Assembly (NCBI GenBank): GCA_902812405.1
Contig: CADDZI010000020.1
Coordinates: 1 to 39,586, forward strand
DNA length: 39,586 nt
Reading direction: 5' to 3'
Source: a bacterium
GTDB taxonomy: Bacteria; Vulcanimicrobiota; Vulcanimicrobiia; Eremiobacterales; Eremiobacteraceae
The notes below the pieces were generated by a model. That model was not told the DNA's origin, did not search any database, and saw nothing but the letters and a program-made list of their open reading frames with translations. A program made the position numbers and the translations under genes. Below, piece by piece: positions 23,969 through 32,900 of the stretch (its first letter is position 1; each line of letters starts with the position of its first letter).

Positions 23969-24493
23969 GTGAACATTGCATTGACCGGCTTCATGGGTGC
24001 CGGCAAGAGCACAACGGGCCGGCATCTGGCGGCGCTTCTGGGGTTTGACTTCGTCGACACCGACCAGGAGATCGAGCGGCTCTACGGCCCCATCCGCACG
24101 ATCTTCGCCGAGCGGGGAGAGCGTTTCTTCCGGTGCATTGAAGAGCGGGCCGTGCGGTCCGCGAGCCTACGCGACAAGAGCGTCATTGCCGTCGGCGGCG
24201 GCGCCGTGCTGTCGGCTCGGAACCGGCGTGCACTGAAGGCAACCGGGTACGTCGTCTACCTCGCGCTGAGCCCGGAGGAGGCCTGTCGCCGCATTGCCGG
24301 CCGTGGTGAGAGGCCGCTCGTGGGCGACAGCCCGCAGTTCTCCCGCGTGCGGCATCTCATGGTGCGGCGCCTGCGCGCCTATGGCGAGTGCGACGTAAGC
24401 GTCTGGGTGGAAGGACGAAGCCCGCCTGAGGTGGCCACGCTGATTGCACGCTGGTTTGAGAGCCGGCAGGCGCAGGGTGCCGGATGTCGGTGA
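23969..24493 (+). CDS. aroK: Shikimate kinase AroK
   Basis: Phosphorylates shikimate at the 3-OH with ATP. Walker A GFMGAGKST lies at residues 7-15. The shikimate-binding Asp is in FVDTDQEIE, the Arg in RFFRCIEERAV, and the Gly-rich loop is VIAVGGGAV. The lid has GRGERPLV, and the adenine-site Arg lies in RRLRAYGECD. GTG 23969 is preceded by AGAGGAG at five bases. A second strong ribosome-like site, AAGGAGGG, at 23933-23940 has no start codon near it. Length is 174 aa. Its last ten bases overlap aroB. Confidence 0.96.
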   Translation: MNIALTGFMGAGKSTTGRHLAALLGFDFVDTDQEIERLYGPIRTIFAERGERFFRCIEERAVRSASLRDKSVIAVGGGAVLSARNRRALKATGYVVYLALSPEEACRRIAGRGERPLVGDSPQFSRVRHLMVRRLRAYGECDVSVWVEGRSPPEVATLIARWFESRQAQGAGCR

Positions 24494-25569
24494 TGCGCGC
24501 CGTCGAAGGTTTGCCGTATCCCGTCGTCTTCAGCGATGACGCACCGGTCGATGTGACTCGCCTGATTGCGGGTTGTGCGAGCAACGCGGTCGTCGTCGCA
24601 GATGAGGCTGTCGCCGCACGGGCGAATGAGATCGCAGCCCACCTCTCCGAAAGGGGTGTCGAAGCAGGACCGGTTGCGGCCATCGCCGGGGGCGAAGAAA
24701 GCAAGAGGTGGGAATCGGTGGCTGCGATCCACGACGCGTTGGCACGCAGATACGCGGAGCGATCCTGGATCGTCGTCGCCGTGGGGGGCGGCATGCTGAC
24801 GGATGTCGCGGGATTTGCCGCCGCGACCTACATGCGTGGGTTGCGCTGGCTTGCAGTTCCAACGACGCCGGTGGGCATGGCGGATGCGGCGGTGGGCGGG
24901 AAAACCGCCATCAACCACGCGCTGGGCAAAAACCTCATCGGTGTGTACTGGGACCCGGTCGCGGTCGTGGCGGACGTCGCCGCACTGGCGACTGTGCCGC
25001 GCAGGTCGTTCGCCGATGGGATTGCGGAAATGGCGAAAGCTGCGATTGTCGGGGATAACAGCCTCTTGGATGAGCTTGGGACATTGCCGAGATTGCCGGA
25101 CGATGCGGCCCGGTGGGTGCCCCTTCTTGCCCGGGCGGCAGCGGTGAAAGCGCACATCGTGGCCACCGATCCGCGCGAACAAGGGCGGCGGGCCGAACTC
25201 AACCTGGGCCATACGGTGGGTCATGCGCTTGAAAAGGCATCAGCCTACCGGGTCAGTCACGGCGAAGCGGTTGCGTTGGGTCTGCGGGCGGCCGGCACCT
25301 TGGCGCACACGGTAACCGGATTCAGCCTGGAAGAGCACCGGCGCATCTTGGCGGTCTTGGAAAGGCACGGCCTACCGGTATACGATCCGGCTATCGATGT
25401 CGAAACGTGTCTGGCCGCCATGCAAGTAGACAAAAAGCGGCGGGACGGCAGCCTGCGCTTCGTGCTTCCGATACGTGTTGGAGAGGTGGTCTGGGGTCAC
25501 GAGGTCAGCCCGGAGGCTGTGCGTGGAGCCGTACAGATGTTGCGCCGCCCGCCTGCGGACGGCTGGTAA
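24484..25569 (+). CDS. aroB: 3-dehydroquinate synthase AroB
   Basis: Converts 3-deoxy-D-arabino-heptulosonate 7-phosphate to 3-dehydroquinate, using NAD+ and a divalent metal. Motifs in order: GGEESKRWESVAAIHDAL, VVAVGGGMLTDVAGFAAATY (NAD loop), PTTPVGMADAAVGGKTAIN and KNLIGVYWDP. The metal ligands are the Glu in FADGIAEMAKAA, the His in NLGHTVGHALE and the His in SHGEAVALGLR. At 361 aa it is a normal size. ATG 24484 overlaps the aroK end by ten bases, with AGGG upstream; ATG 24493 is a second option. priA starts two bases after its stop. Confidence 0.97.
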   Translation: MSVMRAVEGLPYPVVFSDDAPVDVTRLIAGCASNAVVVADEAVAARANEIAAHLSERGVEAGPVAAIAGGEESKRWESVAAIHDALARRYAERSWIVVAVGGGMLTDVAGFAAATYMRGLRWLAVPTTPVGMADAAVGGKTAINHALGKNLIGVYWDPVAVVADVAALATVPRRSFADGIAEMAKAAIVGDNSLLDELGTLPRLPDDAARWVPLLARAAAVKAHIVATDPREQGRRAELNLGHTVGHALEKASAYRVSHGEAVALGLRAAGTLAHTVTGFSLEEHRRILAVLERHGLPVYDPAIDVETCLAAMQVDKKRRDGSLRFVLPIRVGEVVWGHEVSPEAVRGAVQMLRRPPADGW

Positions 25570-25571
25570 GC

Positions 25572-27965
25572 GTGGACGGTCCACACGCCCCGGCCGACGG
25601 CTTGGTTGACGTCGTCGTGGACGTTGCCACGCCGGCGTTGGATGAAACGCTGACGTACGCAACCGGGGGCAGGGAGGTCCCGGTGGGATCGCGGGTACGC
25701 GTGCCTCTTGGCAAGCGCACAGTCGACGGATGGGTGATCGGCAACGCGCCCCGTGGGCCGGAGGGGACGACGGTGCGCGCGGTTCTCGAGGTCTACGACG
25801 AACCGGCCCTCCCGAGCGAGACGCTGCGCTTGGCCGACTTTTTGCGCCGCCGCTATGTGTGCACGCTGCGCGAAGCCCTTGCAAGCATCGCGCCTCGCAC
25901 GCCCGCGCCGACGGACCGATTTCGGTTCGTCACGGCCTCGCCCGGCAACGGCGATGGCCGCGTGCGCGTCCTGCATGAAGCGATGGGCGACAGGGTGTTC
26001 TCGCCCCTGAGTGCCGCCCGGGCCTTGGTGCGGGCACGGATGCCGATGCCGCTGTCCGAGTTGCGGCGCCTCCTGCGGCGGCTGGCGGCTGTCGGCAGCG
26101 TGCAGCGGGTTGCTCCATCCCAGGGCAAGGGGGTTCGAAGGGCGCGGCAGCCTTTGGTTGCCAGGCTTGCGGATACGCAGGCCGCAAGGGGTCAGGCGCA
26201 GCGCCGAATCGTGGACGCCTTGCGTGCGGCGCACGGGGAACTCAGCCTTGACGTGCTGCGGCAGCAGGCGTCGGTCTCCGCCGCGACGGTGCGCGCAGCA
26301 GCGGCTGCGGGAATCATTGCGCTGGCGCAAGCTGTGACCGATACGCTTGCAGTGACATCCACTCCGGCGGCTGGCGTCCTGCCGACGGCGGAACAGCAGG
26401 CGGCTATCCAGCGTATCGCGGCTGGAATGTGCAGCGGGGGCGTTCGCGCTCTGCTCTTGGGTATCACCGGCTCGGGCAAGACCTACGTGTATGCGAAGCT
26501 CGTCGACATCGTGCGACGTACGGGCGGCCAGGCGGTGGTTTTGGTGCCGGAGATCGCACTGACGCCCCAGACTGTGGCTCGCTTCCGCGCCGAGTTCGGC
26601 GCCCGCGTCGGGGTCATCCACAGCCGGCTTGGCAGGCGCGAACGCGACGACGTGTGGCGGCAGGCTGCCGCAGGCAACCTCGACGTCGTGGTGGGCGCGC
26701 GCTCGGCGGTTTTTGCCCCGCTGCCAAACCTGCGCCTGGTTATCCTTGATGAGGAACAGGAACCCTCTTACAAGCAGGATACGGCGCCGCGCTACCATGC
26801 CGCGGAGGTCGCGGCCGAGCGGATGCAAGCCTGCGGCGGCAGTCTCGTGCTTGGCAGCGCGACCCCGAGCCTGGAAGCGTACTGGGCAGCACGGCGCGGC
26901 GAATTGCTTCTCGTGCGCCTCACCCAGCGGGCCAGCACGGCGCCCTTGCCGCCGGTCGAGTTGGTTGACATGAAGCGTTACCGGCAGCCGGATCGACGCC
27001 GTGCGCTGGGAAGCGTGCTCACCGCAGCCCTGGACGAGTGCCTGCGCCGCGGAAGTAAGGCGATGCTCTTCGTCAATCGGCGCGGCTTTGCGGGCCTCTT
27101 GATCTGCCGAGCGTGCGCCTTCGTGCCACGCTGCCGACGCTGCGCGGTCTCCCTCGTCGTTCACGCGCATGACCGGACGATGCGATGTCACGTGTGCGGG
27201 GCCGCGTTTCGGCTTCCCGATCGCTGCGCCCGCTGCGGCAGTGACGACGTTCAGGCCCTGGGGTACGGTACACAGCGCGTCGAAGCCGAAGTGCGCGAAC
27301 TCTTTCCCGCAGCGCGTGTCGTGCGTATGGACGCGGACAGCACCGGCACCCGGGGTGCACATGGGGCGCTCCTGGAGAGGTTTGGCGCCCAGGCGGATAT
27401 CCTGGTTGGGACGCAGATGATTGCCAAGGGGCTCGATTATCCGGACGTCAGATTGGTCGGCGTGGTGGCCGCCGACCAGGATCTCCACCGTCCCGACTTT
27501 CGCGCAGCCGAGCGGACGTTTTCGCTCTTGACGCAGGTAGCGGGGCGGGCGGGACGAGCAGCGGGCGACAGCCGGGTTGTCGTGCAGACGTATTCACCCG
27601 AACACTATGCGATCGCCTTGGCGGCGCGCCACGACTACGAAGGCTTTGCCGAGCAAGAGCTCGCATCCCGTCGCGAGCTGGGCTACCCGCCGTTTGGCTT
27701 TCTGGCCCACATCGTGCTGGCCGGCGTGGAGGAAAAGGCTGCAGCGGATGCGGCCGCACGAATCGCCGGCGAGCTGCGGGGATTCCCCGGCGTCGAGGTG
27801 CTGGGCCCCGCACCGGACCTGCTGCCCAAAGCGCGGGGAGAATATCGGATCCGGGTGGCACTCAAAGCCGCGCGCGCCGACGATGTACTGGACGCCTGTC
27901 ATCACGTCCAGGGCTTGCGTGGACCGAGCGGAGTCCGCTGTACGATCGTCGTCGATCCCCGATAG
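25572..27965 (+). CDS. priA: Primosomal protein N' (replication restart helicase PriA)
   Basis: 3'-5' helicase that reloads the replisome at stalled forks. From GTG 25572 it has 797 aa. The N-terminal DNA-binding domain (VDVVVDVATPALDETLTYA) is followed by Walker A GITGSGKTYVY. The helicase Walker B is LVILDEEQEPSYKQD, where most PriA proteins have DEEH. All eight zinc cysteines are present as CRAC, CRRC, CHVC and CARC. Helicase lobe 2 has VGTQMIAKGLDYPDV and LLTQVAGRAGR. It lies directly after aroB with a two-base gap, so it is probably translated from the aro transcript. Confidence 0.96.
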   Translation: MDGPHAPADGLVDVVVDVATPALDETLTYATGGREVPVGSRVRVPLGKRTVDGWVIGNAPRGPEGTTVRAVLEVYDEPALPSETLRLADFLRRRYVCTLREALASIAPRTPAPTDRFRFVTASPGNGDGRVRVLHEAMGDRVFSPLSAARALVRARMPMPLSELRRLLRRLAAVGSVQRVAPSQGKGVRRARQPLVARLADTQAARGQAQRRIVDALRAAHGELSLDVLRQQASVSAATVRAAAAAGIIALAQAVTDTLAVTSTPAAGVLPTAEQQAAIQRIAAGMCSGGVRALLLGITGSGKTYVYAKLVDIVRRTGGQAVVLVPEIALTPQTVARFRAEFGARVGVIHSRLGRRERDDVWRQAAAGNLDVVVGARSAVFAPLPNLRLVILDEEQEPSYKQDTAPRYHAAEVAAERMQACGGSLVLGSATPSLEAYWAARRGELLLVRLTQRASTAPLPPVELVDMKRYRQPDRRRALGSVLTAALDECLRRGSKAMLFVNRRGFAGLLICRACAFVPRCRRCAVSLVVHAHDRTMRCHVCGAAFRLPDRCARCGSDDVQALGYGTQRVEAEVRELFPAARVVRMDADSTGTRGAHGALLERFGAQADILVGTQMIAKGLDYPDVRLVGVVAADQDLHRPDFRAAERTFSLLTQVAGRAGRAAGDSRVVVQTYSPEHYAIALAARHDYEGFAEQELASRRELGYPPFGFLAHIVLAGVEEKAAADAAARIAGELRGFPGVEVLGPAPDLLPKARGEYRIRVALKAARADDVLDACHHVQGLRGPSGVRCTIVVDPR

Positions 27966-28081
27966 GATAAGGACCTGGGCCGCCGGCCAGCGGGACAGCC
28001 GTCGATCGCCGGCGTGGAAGCGATCTCTCCAAAACCAGCCAGGACTCCCGCAGCCACGTCCGGAACGGCGAAGAAGCAGAC

Positions 28082-30853
28082 ATGCCGGAAGGACAATCTC
28101 CTCTGCCGTCGGGGACGATCACATTTCTCTTCACGGACATTGAGGGGTCGACGCGGCGTTGGGAGGTCAACCGCGATGCCATGGCGGGTGCAGTCGCCCG
28201 CCACGATGCATTGTTGAAGGAGATCTTTGAACGCCACGAGGGTTATATTTTCAAGACGGTCGGGGATGCATTTTGCGTGGCGTTCAGAACCGCTCCTCGA
28301 GCCGTGGCAGCGGCGGTGGAAGCCCAGCGCGCTATGGCGGCCCAGGATCACCGTGACGTCGAGGGGCTGTACGTTCGCATGGGCCTCCACTGCGGGCCGG
28401 CCTACGAACGTGAGGGCGACTACTTCGGTCCCACCGTCAATCGAGTCGCCCGGCTAGTTGGGATCGGCCACGGCGGGCAGATTTTGCTCTCGGAAGCCGC
28501 GCGTGCGCTGGTTGCAGCCGACCTGCCGGCTGGGGTGATGCTGGTCGATCTGGGCTTCCACCGTCTCAAGGACCTCGAGCATGCCGAGCATGTGTGGAGT
28601 GTCGGCGGGGAGGGTTTCGCCTCCGCTTTCCCGCCGCTGCACTCGCTCGACCTGCTTCCAAACAACCTGCCGCAGCACGTGACCCGTTTCTACGGGCGCG
28701 AGCAAGAGGCGGACGAGCTTGCGGCACTCTTGGCCGAACACCGCCTGGTGTCGGTGCTTGGACCCGGAGGCATCGGCAAGACGCGCCTCGCCGTTCAGGT
28801 TGGCGCCAACCTCCTGGAACGCTATCCCGACGGGGTGTGGTTTGCAGACCTGGCGGGTCTGCGCTGGCCCGACCTTGCAGCGAGCGTCGTCTCCAAGACC
28901 CTGGGCATTGCCCAAGTCGAACACCGCAGCATCGACGACTCCGTCGCCCTATGGCTGCGGCGCAAGCGGCTGCTGCTCATTCTTGACAACTGCGAGCACA
29001 TTGTGGACGACGTCGCGCGGCTGGCTGACTTCCTGCTCACCCAATGCCCTACCCTGAGCCTGCTGGCGACGACGCGTCAACCGCTGGGCATTGCGGGCGA
29101 GCACGTTCTGCGCCTCGCTCCTCTACGTCTGCCGGCGGCCGGGGATGCCGTGTTGGCCTCGGCCATCGACGAGTACCCGGCGGTGGCGCTCTTTGTGGAG
29201 CGGGCACGAGCGGCGAATGCGGCGTTTGCGCCGAGCGACGATGACGCATTTTTGATTGCCGAGATCTGCCGCCACTTGGACGGATTGCCGCTGGCAATCG
29301 AACTCGCCGCCGCTCGGGTGAAAGTTCTGAGTCTCGAGGGTTTGGCACAGCGTTTGGATCGGCGATTCGCGCTGTTAACGGGAGGCAGCCGGACAGCTCT
29401 CCCGCGACAGCGCGCCCTCAGCGCGCTCATTGACTGGAGCTACGACCTGCTGACGGCCAAAGAAAAGCGCCTCTTTGCACGCCTGTCGGTCTTCGCGGGG
29501 AGTCTCTCGCTGGAGGCCGCGGAGACGGTGTGCGCGGGCGGTGAGCTCGAGGCAGATGAGATGTTGGACCTCGTCACGTCATTGGCGGACAAGTCGCTGC
29601 TTGTTGCGGAGATAGAGTCGCGAAGCGAAAGGTACCGGCTGTTGGAATCGCTGCGAGCGTATGGTGCGGACAAATGCCGGGCATTCGGGGATGATGATAC
29701 CGTTACCGACCGGCATGCGGCATATTATGCCGAACTGGCTCAACGGGCAGACCGCAGCTACGGCATGAAGCCGGACGGGGAGTGGTTACAGACGGTGGAG
29801 GCGGACGTTGATAACTTCCGAGCGGTCTTGGAATGGTCATTGGGTCCCGGGAACAAGGCGTCTTTGGGGGGACAAGTCGCAGGGTCGCTGGAGCGGCTGT
29901 GGCGGGAGGGCGGGCTCGAGGCTGAAGGCCGGCGTTGGATCGAACACGCCCTGGCGGCATGCCGGGAAGATGACGATGCCCGAGTGTGTGCGCGCTTGTG
30001 GCGATCCCTGGCCTGGTTGACTTCGGGGAAGCGCAGCTACGAGGCGGCGCAGCGGGCGTGCGATCTCTACGAGAGCGTGGCGGACGAAGCCGGGCTGGCG
30101 CATGCGCTGCACGTCTTGGCGTGGGGTCTGTGCCACCGAGGCCAATACGACCGTGCCGAGGTGGCAAACGATCGCGCTCTCGGCTGGTTCAAACAGCACG
30201 CGGATCGCCGGCATATTGCAGCCTGCCTGCGACAGCAGGCGGCAATCCTGGAAGCGCGGGGTGACAGTGCGACGGCGCGTCAGCTGCACGTTCAAGCCCT
30301 GAGCCTGGTCAGGGCATTGGGCTCCGGGAATGCCGTGGCGGCGGCCCTCTCAAGCCTTGCCGGGTTCGAAGCGCAGGAGGGCAATGCGGCGGACGCGCTG
30401 CGGTACATTCAGGAAGCCATCGAGCTGGCGTCGTGGGGTAAGAACGCGGCGGAACTGGCGGCGTACCACGCCCAAGCAGCCGGCTACCGCATCGCGCTGG
30501 GGGCGCTGGACGCCGCCCGCGAGCAGGCGTTGGATGCACTCCACTGGGCCGGTCAAGCGCAGGACGAGTTGCGGGTGCTGGATGCCATTCAATTGCTTGC
30601 CTATACCGGAGCACAACGGGGGGACGTTCAGAAAGCGGCCCGTCTGGTAGGATTTGTACGCGCCAAATGTGATGCGTTGCAGGATCGACCGGAAGGCACT
30701 GCTGTCTGGGGATGGGAACGGTTGGCCGAGACACTGCGCCGGCAACTGGCGGAGATGACCTGGAACACTTTGCTCGCGGAGGGGGCACTCTGGTCGGACG
30801 CCCAAGCCGCGGCCGTCGCTGCCGAAGCGGCCGACGTTGCTGCCGCCGCGTAG
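28082..30853 (+). CDS. Class III nucleotide cyclase fused to a LuxR-type ATPase and TPR-like repeats
   Basis: 923 aa multi-domain signalling protein. The N-terminal class III cyclase domain (about residues 8-180) has both metal aspartates, D19 in FTDIEGST and D62 in FKTVGDAFCVAF, where the Lys would contact the base. The transition-state Asn and Arg are in GPTVNRVARL, so it should be active, probably on ATP. A predicted STAND-type NTPase follows, with P-loop GPGGIGKTR at about 226-234 and Walker B RLLLILDNCEH. An Ala-rich helical C-terminal half (about 560-900) resembles TPR sensor repeats. No DNA-binding domain is visible. This architecture is common in actinobacteria and related GC-rich phyla. 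It could supply cyclic nucleotide for the Crp-type regulator in this window; that link is inference. Confidence 0.9.
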   Translation: MPEGQSPLPSGTITFLFTDIEGSTRRWEVNRDAMAGAVARHDALLKEIFERHEGYIFKTVGDAFCVAFRTAPRAVAAAVEAQRAMAAQDHRDVEGLYVRMGLHCGPAYEREGDYFGPTVNRVARLVGIGHGGQILLSEAARALVAADLPAGVMLVDLGFHRLKDLEHAEHVWSVGGEGFASAFPPLHSLDLLPNNLPQHVTRFYGREQEADELAALLAEHRLVSVLGPGGIGKTRLAVQVGANLLERYPDGVWFADLAGLRWPDLAASVVSKTLGIAQVEHRSIDDSVALWLRRKRLLLILDNCEHIVDDVARLADFLLTQCPTLSLLATTRQPLGIAGEHVLRLAPLRLPAAGDAVLASAIDEYPAVALFVERARAANAAFAPSDDDAFLIAEICRHLDGLPLAIELAAARVKVLSLEGLAQRLDRRFALLTGGSRTALPRQRALSALIDWSYDLLTAKEKRLFARLSVFAGSLSLEAAETVCAGGELEADEMLDLVTSLADKSLLVAEIESRSERYRLLESLRAYGADKCRAFGDDDTVTDRHAAYYAELAQRADRSYGMKPDGEWLQTVEADVDNFRAVLEWSLGPGNKASLGGQVAGSLERLWREGGLEAEGRRWIEHALAACREDDDARVCARLWRSLAWLTSGKRSYEAAQRACDLYESVADEAGLAHALHVLAWGLCHRGQYDRAEVANDRALGWFKQHADRRHIAACLRQQAAILEARGDSATARQLHVQALSLVRALGSGNAVAAALSSLAGFEAQEGNAADALRYIQEAIELASWGKNAAELAAYHAQAAGYRIALGALDAAREQALDALHWAGQAQDELRVLDAIQLLAYTGAQRGDVQKAARLVGFVRAKCDALQDRPEGTAVWGWERLAETLRRQLAEMTWNTLLAEGALWSDAQAAAVAAEAADVAAAA

Positions 30854-30870
30854 CAAACGTCGCGCATGGC

Positions 30871-31605
30871 CTAGAGTGATGTGCCCAGGCCGATCTCGAG
30901 CGTCGTCACCGAACCGGGTGATACCGTCGCGGGCAGTCCACTGCGCAGCGAAGCCCCGATGCGCAGGAATGCCCCGCCGCGGTGCGCCGGCACGTAGGTC
31001 AAACCGGCGTTGCCGGCCGTCAGCGTGCCGGCGTTGCCGGCTGCGTGCAGTCCGGGATAGACGAAGAGTCCCGCATACGGATGGAAGCCGGGCATGTTGG
31101 ATGGGAGCAGAGTCAGCCCGAGGCCGGGGCCATTGAGACCGGCATTGACCGTGGACCGCTGCACCGCCGTCCAGGCCAGGCCGACCGCCAGGGCCGAACC
31201 GTGCAGCTCGTACGTCGCTCGGAGCTGGGCATAGGAGATGAGAGGTCGCCCGGGTGCCGAGAGCACGTCATTGTCGTAGAGAATCTGCGCCCAGTACGAC
31301 GGCGAGAGTCTGCCCGTCAGATCGATCCAAAATCCGTGAGCTGAAGAGGCCGGAAAGGGATACGGTGTGGCCGTGCTGCCGGGCAAGGGTTGAACGGCTC
31401 CCCCGGTGGCACTCCCAAGAGCGTATCCAGCCGCCGCATATCCGTAACCTCCGTAGGGACTCGGTGCCGGGGAGGGACTCGGAAATGGGTTTGCAAGCGG
31501 CGACTGTGTCGGAATAGGCGCCGTCTGGGCGGGTGATACGGGTGCGTCGTGCGCCAGTCCGGGTGTTACGAGACCGGCTACCAGCGCGCCACACGCAGCC
31601 AGCAT
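30871..31605 (-). CDS. Exported protein of unknown function, possibly an outer-membrane beta protein
   Basis: 244 aa from the minus-strand ATG at 31605. The open frame extends upstream to 31788, but that part lacks coding character. A signal peptide (MLAACGALVAGLVTPGLAHD) precedes a Pro/Ser/Tyr/Gly-rich linker. The C-terminal half has alternating strands ending in an aromatic-poor TTLEIGLGTSL. Strand-like stretches such as GFWIDLTGRLSPSYWAQILYD and YAQLRATYELHGSALAVGLA suggest a beta-barrel or beta-sheet surface protein. I do not recognise the family. It is convergent with the cyclase gene (17-base gap) and on the same strand as rpsT. Confidence 0.6.
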   Translation of the reverse strand: MLAACGALVAGLVTPGLAHDAPVSPAQTAPIPTQSPLANPFPSPSPAPSPYGGYGYAAAGYALGSATGGAVQPLPGSTATPYPFPASSAHGFWIDLTGRLSPSYWAQILYDNDVLSAPGRPLISYAQLRATYELHGSALAVGLAWTAVQRSTVNAGLNGPGLGLTLLPSNMPGFHPYAGLFVYPGLHAAGNAGTLTAGNAGLTYVPAHRGGAFLRIGASLRSGLPATVSPGSVTTLEIGLGTSL

Positions 31606-31696
31606 GAGGTACCAACGCTCCGCAAAGCAAGATGTCTCTTCGCCGGGTGAACGGGCCGCACGGGTCGATCCGGAGTTGGAGCGCCGGCCCTCGCTC

Positions 31697-31942
31697 TTAG
31701 GCCGAACGCGCAAGATGCCGTGCGAGCCGAGACTTCTTGCGATTTGCCTTATTCTTGTGAATGATACCGCGTGCCGCTGCCTTGTCAAATGCGGACTCAG
31801 CGTCCCGCCGCGCCTCGGGCGGTGCGCCGGTGGCGAGTGCCTTCTTGAAAGCGGTCTTCAGGGCTGTCTTGACGCTCAGGTTGCGCTGTCGCCGGCGCGC
31901 GGAGGCGCGCATCCATTTCTTGGCAGATCGAATGTTGGGCAC
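31697..31942 (-). CDS. rpsT: 30S ribosomal protein S20
   Basis: 81 aa, highly basic helical protein that binds 16S rRNA early in small-subunit assembly. The N-terminus MPNIRSAKKWMRASARRRQRN and the tail IIHKNKANRKKSRLARHL are diagnostic. It starts at GTG 31942, with AGGAG eight bases upstream on the minus strand. It is divergent from the formiminotransferase-like gene across a 109-base gap that should hold both promoters, though none is clear to me. Confidence 0.95.
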   Translation of the reverse strand: MPNIRSAKKWMRASARRRQRNLSVKTALKTAFKKALATGAPPEARRDAESAFDKAAARGIIHKNKANRKKSRLARHLARSA

Positions 31943-32051
31943 AGATCTTGCTCCTGCGGGTCGTGATGTAACCGTATCGTGTTCCCGCTCCAGACTGGGA
32001 CTCCCTCCGGGGAACGTGCGTCAAGGCTGCGGAAGATACCCGGGACGACGT

Positions 32052-32900
32052 ATGGATCAACCTCACAGAGTACACCTGCGCCTGCTTGTCAGCCCGTCTT
32101 TCGAGGTGCGCGAAATTGACGTTCGGCGCTACCTGCCGCCCTCCGCGTCTCTCCCGGTGAGCATCATGGATAACGATGTCAATGTGACGGTCGTTGCCTG
32201 CGCCGCCGGACGGGAAGATCTTGTCGCTGCGGCGGAGGCTCTCATGCGGGTCATTGAGCCAGACGGGGCTTTGGGACGGTCGCTCCGGTGTGACGTCCAG
32301 CCGCAGACGGACGCCCCCGGGCTGGACGAGGACAGTGTCCGATCACTGGCGATTGCGGCGCACGGCGCGTTGTCGTGCCCGGTCTTTGTCGGACGGCGCA
32401 TCGCTCCCATGAGTGCCTGGCGTTCTCTTCGTCCCATGACATGGGGACGGCGCGGATTGGAGGTTGCCGGAGGCGCTCAGCCCGTGCTGCCCTTTGGCGG
32501 TTCGAAGTCGGAAGGCATCGCCGTCGAAGTGGGACCGCCGACGCTCATCTACAAGGCGCGCCTGTCCGGCATTCGCATGGAAGACGCTCAGCGCATCGCC
32601 TCCGCGGTCGGGGGCGGCACGGCCGGCCTCGTGGGGGTCGCCGCCTACGCGATTGATGGCGCCGAACCTGGCGCCGCCTGTGTGCTGTGCGAGACAGAAA
32701 GTGATGCGGATGTGTTTCTGCGGCTGCTGTCGCTCGTGGAGCTGGAGGCACGGCGCTATGGCGGTATACCGGGAGCGGGTGCATTCTTGAGCGCAGTTCC
32801 GCTCTCGGTCATCACCGGCGTGCTGAAGACCGCCATGGGGCTGCCGCTTGAGAGGCGGCAAATCATCGAGACCCATCTCACAGCACTGGGCGGCGCATGA
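32052..32900 (+). CDS. Formiminotransferase-like protein lacking the catalytic His region
   Basis: 282 aa from ATG 32052. By eye it follows the glutamate formiminotransferase (FTCD N-terminal) fold from end to end. LLVSPSFEVREI stands where the family has VPNFSEGR. MDNDVNVTVVACAAG stands for the DHNRSV region. CPVFVGRRIAP corresponds to VPVYLYGEA. GIAVEVGPPTLIYKARLSGI corresponds to GATVAGARKFLLAFNINL. AGAFLSAVPLSVITGVLKTA corresponds to the SQLVGLVPLKALLDAA end. The catalytic HPRMGALDVCPF block is replaced by GRSLRCDVQPQ, so normal formiminotransferase chemistry is unlikely. This is pattern matching, not a search result. It overlaps glmM by four bases (ATGA), suggesting co-expression with cell-wall precursor synthesis. 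Confidence 0.55.
   Translation: MDQPHRVHLRLLVSPSFEVREIDVRRYLPPSASLPVSIMDNDVNVTVVACAAGREDLVAAAEALMRVIEPDGALGRSLRCDVQPQTDAPGLDEDSVRSLAIAAHGALSCPVFVGRRIAPMSAWRSLRPMTWGRRGLEVAGGAQPVLPFGGSKSEGIAVEVGPPTLIYKARLSGIRMEDAQRIASAVGGGTAGLVGVAAYAIDGAEPGAACVLCETESDADVFLRLLSLVELEARRYGGIPGAGAFLSAVPLSVITGVLKTAMGLPLERRQIIETHLTALGGA

Noticed and set aside
25497-27488. 663-codon open frame opposite priA
   Set aside because: Same reasoning: it lies fully against a gene with clear helicase and zinc motifs and shows no recognisable protein pattern.
31606-31788. N-terminal extension of the exported minus-strand protein
   Set aside because: The added residues are basic and low in pattern and would bury the signal peptide inside the chain; they run into the 3' end of rpsT.
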